A stretch of DNA of 64,000 nt from Whalleya microplaca (GCA_022497155.1 MU385751.1:248001-312000); one strand, 5' to 3'; shown: positions 1 through 14,932, numbered from the stretch's first letter. Translations and numbers: made by a program. Notes: a model not told the origin generated them from the sequence alone.

Positions 1-3000
1 GCCAGTCATGAAACACCTGGTCCATGAAATCACCATGAAGAACCAGGTCATCTACCTTGACCCCCCCCTGGAGTTCGCCAGAGCCAGCTGGTTCCTGCAA
101 TTGCACGACTGGATTGGCATTGTTTGCAACCTGCCCAAGATTAAGGCCTCCAGATACCAGATGAGCTTAACGCTGAGCACTGTGGTTCACGAGGAGGCCC
201 GTTTCAACGACCTTCCGAGCGACTGCACCGATATACTGGGCAGAGTCTACACTACGGTCGAAAAGAAGTTGCAGAGCATTAGTGATTATGTCGACAAGTG
301 GCTACAATTCCAGTCTCTCTGGGATCTGCAATCCGAACAAGTCTACGAGCTTTTGGGTGACGAGCTCTCCAAATGGTTGCAGTTGCTGCAAGAAATTCGA
401 AAATCACGTGCGACCTTTGACACTACCGAAGTCAGTCGTTCCTTTGGTCATATTACCATCGACTACGATCAGGTGCAGATGAAGGTCAATTCCAAGTATG
501 ACCAATGGCAGCAGGAAATCCTCGTGAAGTTCGCTGGGCGTCTTGGCATTCGGATGAGAGAGGTCCACGCTGAGATTGAGAAAGCTCGCAGCGATTTAGA
601 AGTGCAGAATCTCGAAGCCACTTCAACTGCGCACGCTGTCCAGTTCATTACCATTGTCCAGAGCTGCACCCGTCGTGTCAAGGCATGGGCGCCCGAGGTA
701 GAGACTTTCCGTCAAGGTCAATCTACGCTCGTTCGGAACAGGTACAATTTCCCGAGCGATTGGGTAGATGTTCAGCAGGTCGACTCGATGTGGGAAGCTC
801 TGAACGAGATATTGACCAGGAAAGCGAAGATTGTCCAGGATCAGACCGATGCTCTCAAGGCAAAGATTGTGGCAGAGGATAAAGTTGTCATGGGCAAGAT
901 CGGCGAGATTGCTGCACAATGGAATGAGGAAAAGCCAGTCTCTGGCACTATTGCCCCCGATGTCGCGTCCGCAACTCTCAGCTCCTTCGAGTCACGCATC
1001 ACGAAGTTGCAAGAGGAGACTGATATGGTATCCAAGGCTAAGGAGGCGCTCGATCTCCCCGCGAGTCCCGAATCGTCTTTATCTATCATTATGGAAGAAG
1101 TTCATGATTTCAAGGCTGTGTGGTCTGGTCTGTCTACGATATGGAAGAGCCTGAACGAACTTCGAGAGACGCTATGGGGAAGTGTTCAGCCCAGAAAGAT
1201 TCGCACCAACCTTGATGGTCTCATGTCGATGACAAGGGAAATGCCAAGCAGAATGCGCCAGTACGCTGCTTTTGAACATATTCAAAACATCCTCCGCCAA
1301 CACCTGAAAGTCAACACCATTCTAAGCGACTTGAAATCAGAAGCAATCCGCGATCGACATTGGACAAAGATCTGGAAGGAGATCAAGCCTGGTCGACGAT
1401 ACTCGCCAGTGTCAATGACACTTGGAGACGTCTGGGATCTTAATCTGGTTGCTACTGAGGTCATTGTTAGGGACATTATCACGCAGGCCCAGGGTGAGAT
1501 GGCACTAGAAGAGTTCCTGAACCAGGTGAAGGAGACTTGGAATAGCTACCAATTAGATCTTGTTGCGTATCAGACCAAGTGCCGTCTCATTCGTGGCTGG
1601 GACGACCTGTTTGCCAAGTGTAGCGAGCATCTGAACTCCCTGCAGGCGATGAAACATTCGCCGTACTACAAGGAGTTTGAAGAGGAAGCTTCCTCCTGGG
1701 AAGACAAGTTGAACCGGGTCCATGTTCTGTTCGATGTCTGGATCGATGTCCAGCGTCAATGGGTGTACCTGGAAGGTGTCTTCACCGGCAATGCCGACAT
1801 CAAGCATCTTCTGCCTATTGAGTCCTCGAGATTTCAAAACATCAACAGCGAGTTCATGGCTGTCATGAAGAAAGTCTACAAACAGCCAATGGTGATGGAT
1901 GTTCTGAGCATCACTGGTGTTCAGAAGTCGCTGGAGCGTCTGGCTGAGCTCCTCAACAAGATCCAGAAGGCACTGGGTGAATATCTTGAGAAGGAACGAG
2001 TGTCGTTCCCCCGTTTCTACTTCGTTGGTGATGAGGACCTTCTGGAGATGATTGGCAATAGTAATGACACGTTGCGTATCGCTAAGCACTTCAAGAAGAT
2101 GTTTGCTGGTCTGACAGGTCTCGTTATGGATGATGAGTCAATTATCTCAGGCTTCACTTCCAAAGAGGACGAAGTTGTGCGCCTGAAGAACGAGATCTCT
2201 CTAGCCAAAGTTCCCAAGATTAATGACTGGCTAGCTCTTCTTGAAAATGGCATGAAAGCTACTCTCGCTGAACTGCTTGCCGAGGCTATTGAGGTGTACA
2301 CCCCAATATTCTCGTCTGCTGAGATCAATGTGAACGCTCTGAAGGACTTCATGACCGCATTTCCTAGTCAGATCGTGGTGCTTGCTACTCAAGTAGCTTG
2401 GACCACGGCTGTTGAACAGTCATTGAACAGTGGGGGCAAAACGTTGCAAGCCCTGTTTGAACAGGAGGTCCGAGTGCTGCGACTTCTCGCGGAAACTGTT
2501 CTGGGCGATTTGGAGGTAATCCAGAGAAAGAAATGCGAAGCCCTTATTACCGAGTGTGTCCATCAACGGGATGTCATCGAGAGGCTGGTGAAGCTCAATG
2601 CCAGCACTCCAACGCATTACATGTGGTTGCTGCAAATGCGGTACGTTTACGTGCCTGAAGGGGACTACCTGCAACGTCTGCACGTCAAGATGGCAAATGC
2701 GAAGCTCAACTACGGCTTTGAATACCTGGGTGTTCCTGATAGGCTGGTCCGGACACCTCTCACGGATCGTTGCTTCGGCACGCTCACTCAAGCTCTCTGC
2801 CAGCGACTTGGCGGTTCTCCCTATGGACCTGCCGGTACTGGAAAGACGGAGTCGGTCAAAGCTCTCGGCGTTCAACTCGGTCGCTTCACGCTCGTCTTTT
2901 GCTGTGATGACACTTTCGATTTCCAGGCAATGGGTCGTATCTTCCTTGGTATCTGCCAGGTCGGAGCTTGGGGCTGCTTTGACGAGTTCAATCGGCTGGA

Positions 3001-6000
3001 AGAGAGAATCCTGTCCGCCGTCTCACAACAGATCCAGAACATTCAACTGGGTCTCAAACAGGGCGCCGAGGATGAGAAGGCCCAGATCGAGTTGGTTGGT
3101 CGCCAGCTCTCTGTCAACGCTAATACGGGTATCTTCATCACCATGAACCCTGGTTATGCTGGTCGTTCCAATTTGCCCGACAACTTGAAGAAGCTTTTCC
3201 GCAGCGTTGCCATGTCAAAGCCGGACAAAGAACTTATTGCCGAGGTCATGCTCTATTCCCAGGGCTTCAACCAGGCGAAGCAGCTGTCGAAGCACACTGT
3301 ACCATTCTTCGACCAGTGTGCGGCAAAGCTATCCAAGCAGGCCCATTACGATTTCGGTCTCCGTGCTCTGAAGAGTGTCCTGGTCAGCTCTGGTGGCCTC
3401 AAGCGTGCCCGTATCACGAGTAACGATGGTGACATAGGCGCTGAGGAAGTAGTCGAGCCCGAGATCATCGTCCAAAGTATTCGGGAGACCATTGCCCCTA
3501 AGCTGATTCGAAATGATGTCGAGATCATGATGGACATCGAAGCAGACTGCTTCCCGGGTGTTCAATATGTACCTGCTAATTTGGCGCAACTCGAGGACGC
3601 TATTCGCCGTCTGGCGGCAGAAAGACATCTTGTGGTCAATGATGTCTGGATGACCAAGGTTCTTCAGCTTTACCAGATCCACATGATCCATCATGGTGTC
3701 ATGATGGTAGGTAACTCGGGATCTGGAAAGTCTGCTGCCTGGCGACTTCTCCTGGATGCGCTACAACAGGTTGAGGGAGTAGAAGGCGTTTCTCACGTCA
3801 TTGACTCGAAGGTCATGTCAAAGGAGGCACTATACGGAAACCTAGATTCGACTACCAGAGAATGGACAGATGGTCTTTTCACGAGCATCCTGCGGAAGAT
3901 TGTCGATAACCTCCGTGGAGAAGACTCTAAACGTCACTGGATCGTCTTCGATGGTGATGTCGATCCTGAGTGGGTAGAGAACTTGAACAGTGTCCTCGAT
4001 GACAACAAACTTCTCACGCTTCCCAACGGTGAGCGTCTCAACTTGCCACCCAACGTCCGCATCATGTTCGAAGTGGAGACCTTGAAATACGCTACCCTTG
4101 CAACGGTCAGTCGATGTGGTATGGTCTGGTTCAGCGAGGATACCGTCACCTCGAGCATGATGGTCACCAATTACCTCGAACGGCTGAGGACTGTGGCCTT
4201 TGAGGACTTGGACGAAGACACGGCTGCTGCTGGCCAAAGCCCTGCGAAGACTCTGCAAATCCAGAGCGAAGTTGCCGACTTATTGAGTGCCTACTTGACA
4301 TCGGAGGATTTCATACTTTCAGCGCTCAAGGAAGCTGAGTCCTTCAACCACATCATGGAGTTCACCGTTTCCCGTGTTCTCAACACGCTATTCTCTCTAT
4401 TGAATAAGGCTGTTCGAGACATGATCGAATACAATGCCGCCCATGTCGACTTCCCTCTGGACCCCGAGCAAATCGAAGCATTTGTTGCGAAGAAGCTGCT
4501 GCTTGCTTTAGTCTGGGCATTGACTGGTGACTGTCCACTCAACGATCGCAAGGCATTCGGAGACAAAATTGGTGCCCTTGCAAGCTTCGGATCACCACCG
4601 TTGGATGGCACTAGCTCGCTCATTGATTTTGATGTCACTCTTCCAAGAGCTGAATGGACACCATGGCAGAACCAAGTTCCCACGATTGAGGTTAACACAC
4701 ACTCAATTACGCAAACAGATGTCGTCATTCCCACATTGGACACTGTCCGCCATGAAGATGTACTTTACTCCTGGCTCGCAGAGCACAAGCCACTGTTGCT
4801 ATGTGGACCTCCTGGTTCTGGTAAGACGATGACTCTGTTCAGCGCACTCCGAAAGCTGCCAAACATGGAAGTCGTCGGCCTCAACTTCTCCAGCGCAACC
4901 ACGCCCGATCTCCTCATCAAGACGTTTGAGCAATACTGCGAGTATAAGAAGACTTTGAACGGAGTGATGCTATCACCAACGCAGATCGGGCGATGGCTTG
5001 TGATCTTCTGTGATGAAATCAACTTGCCAGCACCAGATCGATACGGAACTCAGCGAGCTATCTCATTCCTGCGCCAGTTAGTAGAACACAATGGCTTCTG
5101 GCGGACATCCGACAAGTCCTGGGTGACGCTCGATCGAATCCAGTTTGTCGGTGCCTGTAATCCCCCAACTGATGCAGGTCGTACGCCCATGGGCGCCAGG
5201 TTCCTCAGGCATGCTCCGCTTATCATGGTCGACTATCCGGGTGAATTGTCTCTTACTCAAATCTATGGCACTTTCAACACTGCTGTCCTTAAGATTATAC
5301 CGGCACTGCGAGGGTACTCTGAGGCACTTACTCAGGCCATGGTCAGGTTCTACTTGGAGTCTCAGCAACGATTCACACCCAAGATCCAGCCCCACTACGT
5401 CTACAGTCCTCGTGAACTGACAAGATGGGTACGTGGTGTGTATGAGGCTATTCGGCCGTTGGAGACGCTTACGCTCGAGGGACTGATCCGTATTTGGGCC
5501 CACGAGGCTCTGCGGCTTTTCCAAGATCGTTTGGTCGCTGAGGATGAGCGGCAATGGACCGACGACGCGGTGCGACGGATCGCGTTGGAATTCTTCCCGA
5601 CTATTGATGACACGAAGGCACTTGGTGGCCCGATTCTGTTCTCCAACTGGCTTTCCAAGAACTACGTACCGGTTGATCGAGAACAGCTGCGAGACTTCGT
5701 CAAGGCTCGTCTCAAGACCTTCTGTGAGGAAGAGGTCGACGTTCCACTCATTCTATTCAACGATGTGCTTGAGCATGTCCTTCGTATCGATCGAGTTTTC
5801 AGGCAACCGCAAGGCCATTTGATCTTGATTGGTGTCAGCGGAGGTGGAAAGACAACACTTTCGAGATTTGTTGCCTGGATGAACGGTCTCAAGGTTTTCC
5901 AGATCAAGGTTCACGGAAAATACTCTGCTGAGGACTTCGACGAAGATCTGCGAGAGGTCCTGCGCCGATGCGGCTGCAAGGGCGAGAAGATCTGCTTCAT

Positions 6001-9000
6001 TATGGACGAGTCTAATGTCCTTGACTCAGGTTTCTTGGAGAGGATGAACACCCTTCTTGCCAACGCCGAGGTCCCTGGTCTCTTCGAAGGGGACGACTTT
6101 GCCGCCCTAATGACGGCGTGCAAGGAAGGTGCACAGCGACAAGGTCTGCTGCTTGATTCTCAGGAGGAACTCTACAAGTGGTTCACACAGCAAATCGTCA
6201 AGAATCTGCACGTCGTGTTTACAATGAACCCGCCCGAAGACGGTTTATCCTCCAAGGCTGCCACGAGTCCTGCCTTGTTCAATCGATGCGTGCTGAACTG
6301 GTTTGGTGATTGGTCCGACCAAGCTCTCTTCCAGGTGGCCAATGAGCTTACTCACTCTGTCGATCTTGACAAGCCTAACTTCACAGCCCCTGATAGTATT
6401 CCCGTTGCTTACCGTGGCCTCACTCTGCCGCCCTCTCACAGAGAGACCATTGTCAATTCGATGGTCTATATACATTACTCTCTACAACGCTTCAACGCCA
6501 AGCTCCAGACCCAACAAGGCAAGGTCACGTTCCTCACACCTCGCCACTTCCTCGATTTCGTTGCTCAATATGTCAAGCTCTATAATGAGAAGCGCGAAGA
6601 CCTGGAGGAACAGCAGCGCCATCTGAATGTTGGTCTTGACAAGCTCAGAGACACAGTGGAGAAAGTCCGCGACCTGCGTGTTAGCTTGGCTGAAAAGAAG
6701 ACTCAGCTAGAAGCCAAGGACGCTGAGGCCAACGAGAAGCTGCAGCGCATGGTGGCTGACCAACGTGAAGCTGAACAGCGTAAAAACACATCTCTGGAAA
6801 TCCAGGCAGCCCTTGAGAAGCAAGAAGCAGAAGTGGCGTCTCGGAAGGAAGTTGTCTTGAACGATCTAGCTAGAGCAGAGCCCGCCGTCGAAGAAGCAAA
6901 GGCTAGCGTCAGCAACATTAAGCGACAGCATCTGACCGAAGTGCGATCCATGGGTTCTCCACCTCAGGGTGTCCGTCTGGCAATGGAATCAGTTTGCACG
7001 TTGCTAGGTCATAAAATTCAAGACTGGAAGAACGTCCAAGCCGTTGTGCGCAAGGATGATTTCATTGCCAGCATCGTCAACTTTGACAACGAGAGACAGA
7101 TGACCAAGTCTCTGCGAACACAGATGCGAACCAAGTTCTTGAACGACAAGGAGTTCACGTACGAGAAAGTCAACCGTGCCAGTAAAGCTTGCGGGCCCCT
7201 CGTTCAATGGGTGGAGGCCCAGGTCAACTACTCCGAAATCCTTGACCGTGTTGGTCCTTTGCGAGAAGAGGTAGACCAGCTCGAGGAGCAAGCACTCCAG
7301 ACAAAGGCTGAAGCGAAGGCTGTCGAAAACAATATCACCAGTCTGGAGCAGAGTATCGCGACTTACAAGACAGAATACGCGGCCCTCATCAGCGAGACCC
7401 AGGCCATCAAGGCAGAGATGGCTCGTGTGCAATTCAAAGTCGACCGCAGCGTAAGACTTCTTGACAGTCTTTCTTCCGAACGTACCCGTTGGGAGGACGG
7501 AAGCAAATCATTCGAAACCCAGATCAGCACCCTAGCGGGAGACGTTCTGGTTGCTGCCGCCTTCTTAGCTTACAGTGGTCTGTACGACCAGACGTTCAGA
7601 AAGTCAATGATGGATGATTGGCTGCACCAGCTAGACCTATCCGGTATCAACTTCAAGCCCCACAACCCGGTTACCGAGTCTCTATCTACTGCCGATGAAC
7701 GACTTAGTTGGCAAGAGAACACGTTGCCGGTTGATGACCTATGTACTGAGAATGCCATCATCCTCAAGCGATTCAACCGTTACCCGCTCATTATTGACCC
7801 GTCAGGCCGAGTCACCGAGTTCCTTCAACGTGAATGCAAGGATCGCCGTCTTACGGTGACGAGTTTCTTGGATGACTCCTTTACCAAGCAGCTTGAGAGT
7901 TCTCTCCGATTCGGTAACCCGATCCTTATTCAAGATGCTGAACATCTAGACCCCATTCTTAATCATGTTCTCAATAAGGAGTACCAAAAGACTGGTGGTC
8001 GTGTACTCATCCAGCTTGGCAAACAACAAATTGATTTCTCGCCCGCGTTCAAGATTTACCTGTCTACTAGAGATCCTTCTGCTACGTTCGCGCCGGATAT
8101 TTGCAGTCGAACGACTTTTGTCAATTTCACGGTCACCCAGAGCAGTCTCCAGACTCAGTCCCTTAATGATGTCCTGAAGTCTGAGAGACCAGATGTCGAT
8201 GAGAGAAGATCAAACCTCATCAAACTCCAGGGTGAATTCAAGGTTCATCTCCGGCAGCTTGAGAAGCGTCTTCTGCAGGCTCTTAATGAGTCACGTGGCA
8301 ACATCCTTGATGACGACAATGTCATTGAAACACTCGAGACTCTCAAGACCGAAGCTGGCGAAATCACGGCCAAGATCAGCAATACAGAAGGCGTCATGGC
8401 AGAGGTCGAGGAGATTACGCTACAATACAGCATCATTGCACGATCTTGCAGTGCTGTGTTCGCAGTCCTCGAGCAGCTACACTACCTCAACCACTTCTAT
8501 CAGTTCTCGCTGCAGTACTTCCTTGATATCTTCCACTCTGTTCTTCACAACAAGGAACTAGTCGGTGAGAGAGATTTCAACAGACGCCGAGATATCATCA
8601 TCAAGGACTTGTTCGTGACCACCTTCAAGAGAACTGCCTTGGGTCTGCTCCAGAAGGATCGCATTACCCTCGCCATGCTCCTTGTCCAAGCCTCTCCATA
8701 CAAGATGGACAAGGGCCTGATCGACACCATTCTCGATGATCGTATCGAGGGCAAGGATCTCTCGAGCGACATCGAAGCCAAGGATGAAGCTTTCTCGCGA
8801 GCCAAGAGACTTGGTGCCTTGAAAGACAGACTTGACCAAGTCCCACCTGAGGCTTGGGACGCTTTCTTAACAGAGGAGCTAGCAGAGAACTTCATCCCTC
8901 AAGTTTGGGATTCAAGCACTGAGCCATTCGACCAAGGACTCCTTTCTCTACTTCTGGTCAAACTTTTCCGACTCGATCGTTTCGTGCCCACTGCTGAACG

Positions 9001-10110
9001 TTTCGTTGTCTCTGTCTTTGGATCGGAGTTGTTCGACATTGTGGAAGATCTGAAGGAGACCGTCAGCCTAGTGCCACCCACTCGACCCATCTCATTGGTG
9101 TCTAGTCCTGGTTTCGATGCCAGCTACAAGGTTGATAATTTGGTTGAGAGAATGCGTGTTCGATGCACCAACATCGCCATGGGTTCCAACGAAGGTCTCG
9201 CGAGTGCCGACAAAGCTATTAGCAATGCCGCGCAAGTGGGATCCTGGGTTCTGGTCAAGAACGTCCATCTTGCGCCAACTTGGCTGCAATCTTTGGAGAA
9301 GCGCATGGAGTCCCTTAACCCCCACTCTGACTTCAGACTATTCTTGTCCATGGAGTCCAGTCTAAGGATTCCCGTGAATCTACTCCGCGCATCTCGTGTC
9401 CTCATGTACGAGCAACCGGCCGGTGTGAGAGCCAACATGAAGGATTCCATGTCTTCACTCTCCTCGCGAGGTACCAAGAGCCCAGTCGAGCGTACAAGAT
9501 TATACTTGCTACTCTCTTTCTTGCACGCCGTGGTTCAGGAACGGTTGCGATATGCGCCAAATCTGGGATGGAAGGGCTTCTGGGAGTTCAATGACAGTGA
9601 CGTAAGTAAACACATTACCTCGGGTTTAATGGTCACGCACTAACGTTTTTATAGTACGAATGCTCCGCATTCATCATTGACACGTGGGTTGAATATGTGG
9701 CTCAGAACAGGAGCAATATCAATCCGCAGAATATCCCCTGGGACATGATCCGCTATCTCGTCCGAGAGACATACGGCGGAAAGATCGACGATGAGGGCGA
9801 TTTCACTCGCCTCACGCAACTAGTTGATCAATTCCTGACGCCGTCCGCCTTCGAGATTGGACATAAGTTGGTCGAGGGGTCCGAGAAGGATGGACAAGAG
9901 ACGAGCCTGGTGGTGCCGTCAGGCACTTCGCTGCAAGAGTTCACAGGCTGGATCCAGAAACTGCCCGAGCGCGAGCCGCCAACCTACCTGGGCCTACCGG
10001 CGAACGCGGAGAAGCTGCTCCTGGTCGGCCTCGGCAGAAGCCTGATCCAGAACCTCAAGAAAGTCGGGGAATTACTAGACGAGGGAGAGCAACTCATAGG
10101 CGAGACCTGA
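1..10110 (+). CDS. nudA: Cytoplasmic dynein heavy chain, 5' end cut by the window
   Basis: Motor subunit of cytoplasmic dynein, which moves nuclei and vesicles toward microtubule minus ends by ATP hydrolysis in its AAA ring. About 3349 residues are visible. Fungal orthologues have about 4350, so roughly 1000 N-terminal residues lie outside, and the ATG at 8 is internal because the frame is open to base 2. P-loops are seen for AAA1 (GPAGTGKT, about residue 940 of the fragment), AAA2 (GNSGSGKS, about 1235), AAA3 (GPPGSGKT, about 1600) and AAA4 (GVSGGGKT, about 1942). A coiled-coil stalk with the microtubule-binding head is encoded at about 6600-7450. One 53-nt intron (9602-9654, GTAAGT..TAG, CTAAC branch) precedes the last exon (9655-10110). 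The protein ends soon after the motif [10 protein letters not shown], so it lacks the long C-terminal domain of animal dyneins, as known for fungi. AAA1 reads FCCDDTFD where FNCDETFD is usual. Confidence 0.97.
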
Positions 10111-13100
10111 GATGTCGATCATGTATGAAGGAAAGGGGAATGAAATGTAAATACGATTCAGGGGTGAGGGTGAGGGGGGTGAGGCTGTCTGGTGGGTCGG
10201 TCGGTCTCTGCGTTGAACGCTTTGTGGAAGAGATTACGTGTAACCATACCCTGATACCCTACATTTGCTTTTCTTTAGACTGTTGCTACATTTCCTTGGT
10301 GGGATTCATATTCGTGTATTGAGATAGACTGTATATCAATGTTTCCCAATAGCTCCTCTGATCTCACAGTGATATGCAAAGATTGGCCTTGGGCGTGATG
10401 ATTGCGGTGTAGAGAGAATTTGGGCTTCAGAAGTTAATGCTTGAGACTAATCGGAGTCTGCTGTAAAATAAGAATAGCCAATAAAACGTTGGCATCGACT
10501 GGTGGTAAGTTTCATGATGTTGTTCTGCCCCGAATCATGAGGAGCGCCAAGGCGAGTGCTCCAAGCGAGTTAGTGATTAATTCTCCTTACTGGCTATACT
10601 TTCCAATTTGTCGAAACCTAAACCCACGAAATCGTGCAGCTACACATAGTGAAATGTACAACTGGGGTTGCAGTGGATTTTCATCTTGTCTAGTCTATAT
10701 GAGTCCATTTGCATCTCAGATAATCTAATATTAGTCACGTAGCTAGCCACAACTAACCAGCAAGATGCAGATGGTTGAGTTGTGTTCGGCTGGCAGCCCG
10801 AATCTCGGCAATACCACTGACCCGCCTCTCTGTCTTTGCGATAGGGTATTGTCATGAACAGCCATAATAAGTGTCTCTTGTCTTAGCCCCTATTTGTTGG
10901 CATGCTTTGGCTGGAGGGGCATAAAAGGCGTGTGCACTCTTCTTATGCGAACATATGGAGACAGGAGCGGAAAGTGACGGAAGAGACGTAATGAAATTCC
11001 CTTTTTTAGACTGCGGCATTCTCAAGTGGTTTTAACGAGTAGGATATATTCGACTGTCATATATAAGCCCCTTGCGTCCTCGCAGGGCATGCTTGCACAA
11101 GCTGAAAGTAAACACCCGATGCGGAAGGGAGCCAAGCCAACAGTGTGAGATCTACTAGCGCTCACAGAAATTGCACCTATCCGTACATAAAACGGTTCTT
11201 TAAGAGACCTAACCTGGTCATACTTTAATAATTCTAAAATACTTCTATAACACATTAGGTACAATCATCCAGTACTAAGTCTTATAAGCCATCTACCCAT
11301 CGTACGTCTAGACAAAGTTGGGCTTCCCGTCTCCGTCGCCAATAAACTAGAAATATATTGGCCATCCTTATTCTTTTGTCTCAAGACCCAGCTAACACGT
11401 TACTAGTCATTCAGACATATGGTTATATTAGCAAGCCTGCACCAATACCTTTGGCGCAGCCGTTGCCGACAACTTAGCGAATCAGAGCCATATATGTCCT
11501 CACCTGATCAGCAACAGCTTACGGCCGGCACCAATCAACCATTGTGCACGACGAATCCATGATGCAGGATTCTACCAACGGAGCAAGATCTGATAGAAAC
11601 AGTAGGGCCCCTTACTTGCGGTGCCCTTCGCTAACTAGGAATATTGGGCGTTGAATCGGTTCATGTCTGTGGACGTTTTGGGAGCTAATATTGAAGAGAA
11701 TAGGAATTGAATTTAAATTGTACGGGCGTACGATGTCAATATGGGATTAGATATCGAATTGGCGATGAGAAAAAGGAAAGGAGCAGCAACGGCCCGCCGC
11801 CTTTGTCAAGCAGAGTGTTCTCGTTGAAGGCAACGGAGGAACGATGCCGTTCCTTGCCACGAGCAGAGATCGTAAATGTATAAGGACGATTTCGTCTGTC
11901 CAAGCCCAAGATGTGTTCTGATTTTGGATGTACGGCGGCGTCACCAAGCCTCGTGATGAATATCTCCTATATATACCTACGGATTTCCTATATGGGCGTA
12001 CCCGCGGCCGGGCTAACGGACCTCGAAGTACCTGCATCGTACGACGAATCCGGATCTCTGCATCTCTTATATGTCCCAGGAAACATGTGAGGTTCTATAT
12101 AGGCTGGTTACACGTGCAATATAGAGTTACATGGGCTCCTTTGTCCTACCCCAAGCCCTGTTGGAGGCACCTGATGGTGGCTTGTTTACTTGTTGACGCC
12201 ATGCTCGTGAGGCAGTTTGTTGCGGAAGCGCGGAAGCAGGCTGTCAGACATAGAACGGGAGGCCCAGAAGGTAGCCCAGAAGATAGGGGGTTCTGTGCCT
12301 CGGATAACCTGCTCTACGGCTGGAAAGGGGGAAGTGTAAAAAGGGGACTCGACGTTGCCCGATTCACCAGAGTTGCATTGAGCCGCATCGGACTAAATAG
12401 CTAGATCAACAACTGACATCATTCTAGCGTGCACTAACAATTTTAGAGTGGTATCCGCCGTGGCTTGGCAGCTCCAGTTGATGGCGTTAGCGACAGTGCT
12501 GTGAGCCAATCAGGGGAATCGTAATGGTCATACGGTAGTTGTAAGTTGGTCTTGCATTGGTGTTGCTGTCGGTTTACATGGGGGACATGGGGGATGCAGC
12601 CAACTTCAATATTTATACATACACCGTCATCAATCTGCCTGGGTAGTATTTTAGCTACGATCCTGTTGTATCGCGGTAGCTTTCACCGATCCATCGAAGA
12701 AAAAAGACAGATAGACAGATATCGTGCCACTACTTAGCGGCTGACCGAATGACTGATTGATTGGACTAGGAATAGTGCTATCTGATTTGATGATATGGCG
12801 CAAGAACAAATATGATAAAGGATTGCATCTTATCTCTGACCACCTACCACAAGTACCTGCTAGTACCCAGGCAGCCCAAGTAGTGGCAGGTATGAGGGAG
12901 GTGGTAACCCGTGTGATACGGGTCTAGCTGCAGGAGATGGGGCTAGATAAAAAAGCTTGGCATTTTGGAGGGAAAGAACCCGGGTGACACCTCTCGAACT
13001 GTGGGTGTGGTAGCACAACAATGACCTAATCCGTAATGTGTAGAGAATACCTAGGTATATATATGTCAAGGATCGGCATCTTTACCTAAGTCAAGTTCCG

Positions 13101-14932
13101 GATTCGGACAATGAAAAGAATTAAATTTTCTTCAATTGAGTTAAGACTACTGAATTGAATATCGAAAAATTGCAACCTGTCTATCTCACATCATCCAAGG
13201 GAAGAAAGATGATTGTCAATTATATACATGGAAATGGCCGATATAGAGCTGACGAAGCTTGACCGCCCTATCGATGGTAGGTATTGATTTCTTGATAAGG
13301 GAAAGACAAGAAACGTGGAAAAGAAAAAAAAAGCAAGAAAGCCAATTCATCTCGGAACTGGTTCCGTTGCAAGTGCAGAATCTTAGTTCTTAAAATAACA
13401 AACAAAAAAATGAGATCAGATTGTATCATCACGAAAGATATCACATAATCAGATGATCATAATCACGATGATGGTCAAGCGAAAAAGCGAAAAAAAGCTG
13501 GACATGGGATATGTCAGATGCGACACGACAGACCGCCTTCTGTGAGTTGGGCCACAATCAGCCAATGGTCATGGCAAGATTACAAAAAAGAATGCAGAGG
13601 CCAGGTAGGCAGGCCAATCATCGATGAGTAAATGATAATCAGACTGATTTCAGCCGGTCCGCCGACTCCGGCATTGGGGCATGGACCCTTTTTAGGAGTG
13701 CCAGATTGCAGGCAGCTACCAAGTACATACATGCTACTAGCAGTAGCTACCAAGCAGCTAAGCAAGGGGGGAGGAGGAACCTGTGGAAGTTCTAGCCAGT
13801 CTAGCCAGCCTAGCCTGTTAAGCCAGTTAAGCCAGTTAAGCCTGTGTAGCTCCTGCCAAGCAAGCCCAAAGTTGATGTGTGTGTCTTTCCCTTTCCCAGC
13901 TTTCCCATATGGGCCACGGCTGCCCATGTGGCCATTCCTATTACATACTCCGTACTCTTCTTCTTCCTTTCCTAAGCGGTGCCCACCACTACCCATCACC
14001 ACCCCATTCCCCATCCCAATCCCGTTACACATCACCTCACCCTCCTTCGCCTCGAATCTCCGAGGCTCATCTCGGACTGGCCCTCGCCTCGGCCACGCAC
14101 TATACGCACTATACGCACTACTCGTCCCTACCTACCACCGCCTGCCATTCTTCTTACATCCTTCGCTTCGTAATAGCCTCCGAGAAACACCATTGCATCC
14201 CGAGCGAATCTTATCTCCACATATCAATCACCGATCGTGGGCGGATACATACATACTAACAACTAGTACATACATACAAGTACTATAATTTATTTACATG
14301 CCCCCCAGGCCCAGGCCCCATCTCCCCCATCTCGTGATCCAGGCATGCCAATAGGCAATGGAGCCATACCGCACCTTCAACGCATCCGTCATAGTCGCTC
14401 CACTCGCCGCACTTACGCCTCTCGTCTTTCTGTGAGACTCTATGCTATCTGGGCCAGTACGAGAGTACGAGCCTCCTGACGAGATTAGCCTTGCTGGCAT
14501 TGCTGGCCTTGCCGTCTCTCATCAGTCTATACCTTTGACCTGGCCACTCGACTTGGCACTCTGCTGTACACACGTAGTCGATCCCTTCTCCTTAACTCTG
14601 TTTCGACATCTGTCTGTCCCCTTCCCCACTGCCCTATAGCACATAGGGCGGCGAGCCAGCATAGATTATATTATAGTCGCTATAATTTAGGGCATAGCGT
14701 GGCGACTGGTCGGTCAGCATTCCTTCAACATTTGTTAGATCACCGATATTCTCGATACCGACCGAATACTGCACTTCACTTCTAGTCTTAATCGGCATCC
14801 CCCTTTCCCATCTTGGACATCGGGGCCTTATGTTCTCCTAAGGCAACGTCACCAGCTACTCAACGGTCGAGACGACTATTGCTACTCTGATCACCAGCTT
14901 ACGCCCGTTGGAGCGGCCCAACGAGGGTAGCC
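10111..14932. other. Gene-free interval between dynein and SRE
   Basis: Contains the dynein 3' flank and the long 5' flank of SRE. Open frames at 11928-12404 and 13632-14288 lack recognisable domains, and their composition is low-complexity or unlike the neighbours. The last 1.3 kb is rich in C/T tracts on the + strand (13870-14200), fitting a fungal promoter or 5' leader. No RNA gene was recognised. Confidence 0.6.
13791..13850 (+). repeat. Degenerate 9-10 bp minisatellite
   Basis: Head-to-tail copies of a TTAAGCCAG / CTAGCCAG unit lie in the SRE upstream region. About six imperfect copies are visible. Confidence 0.7.

Noticed and set aside
11928..12404. 158-codon open frame
   Set aside because: No domain, no coding-like composition and no supporting splice structure.
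13632..14288. 218-codon open frame upstream of SRE
   Set aside because: Low-complexity, driven by C/T-rich sequence and a minisatellite, with no recognisable domain; better read as leader or promoter DNA.
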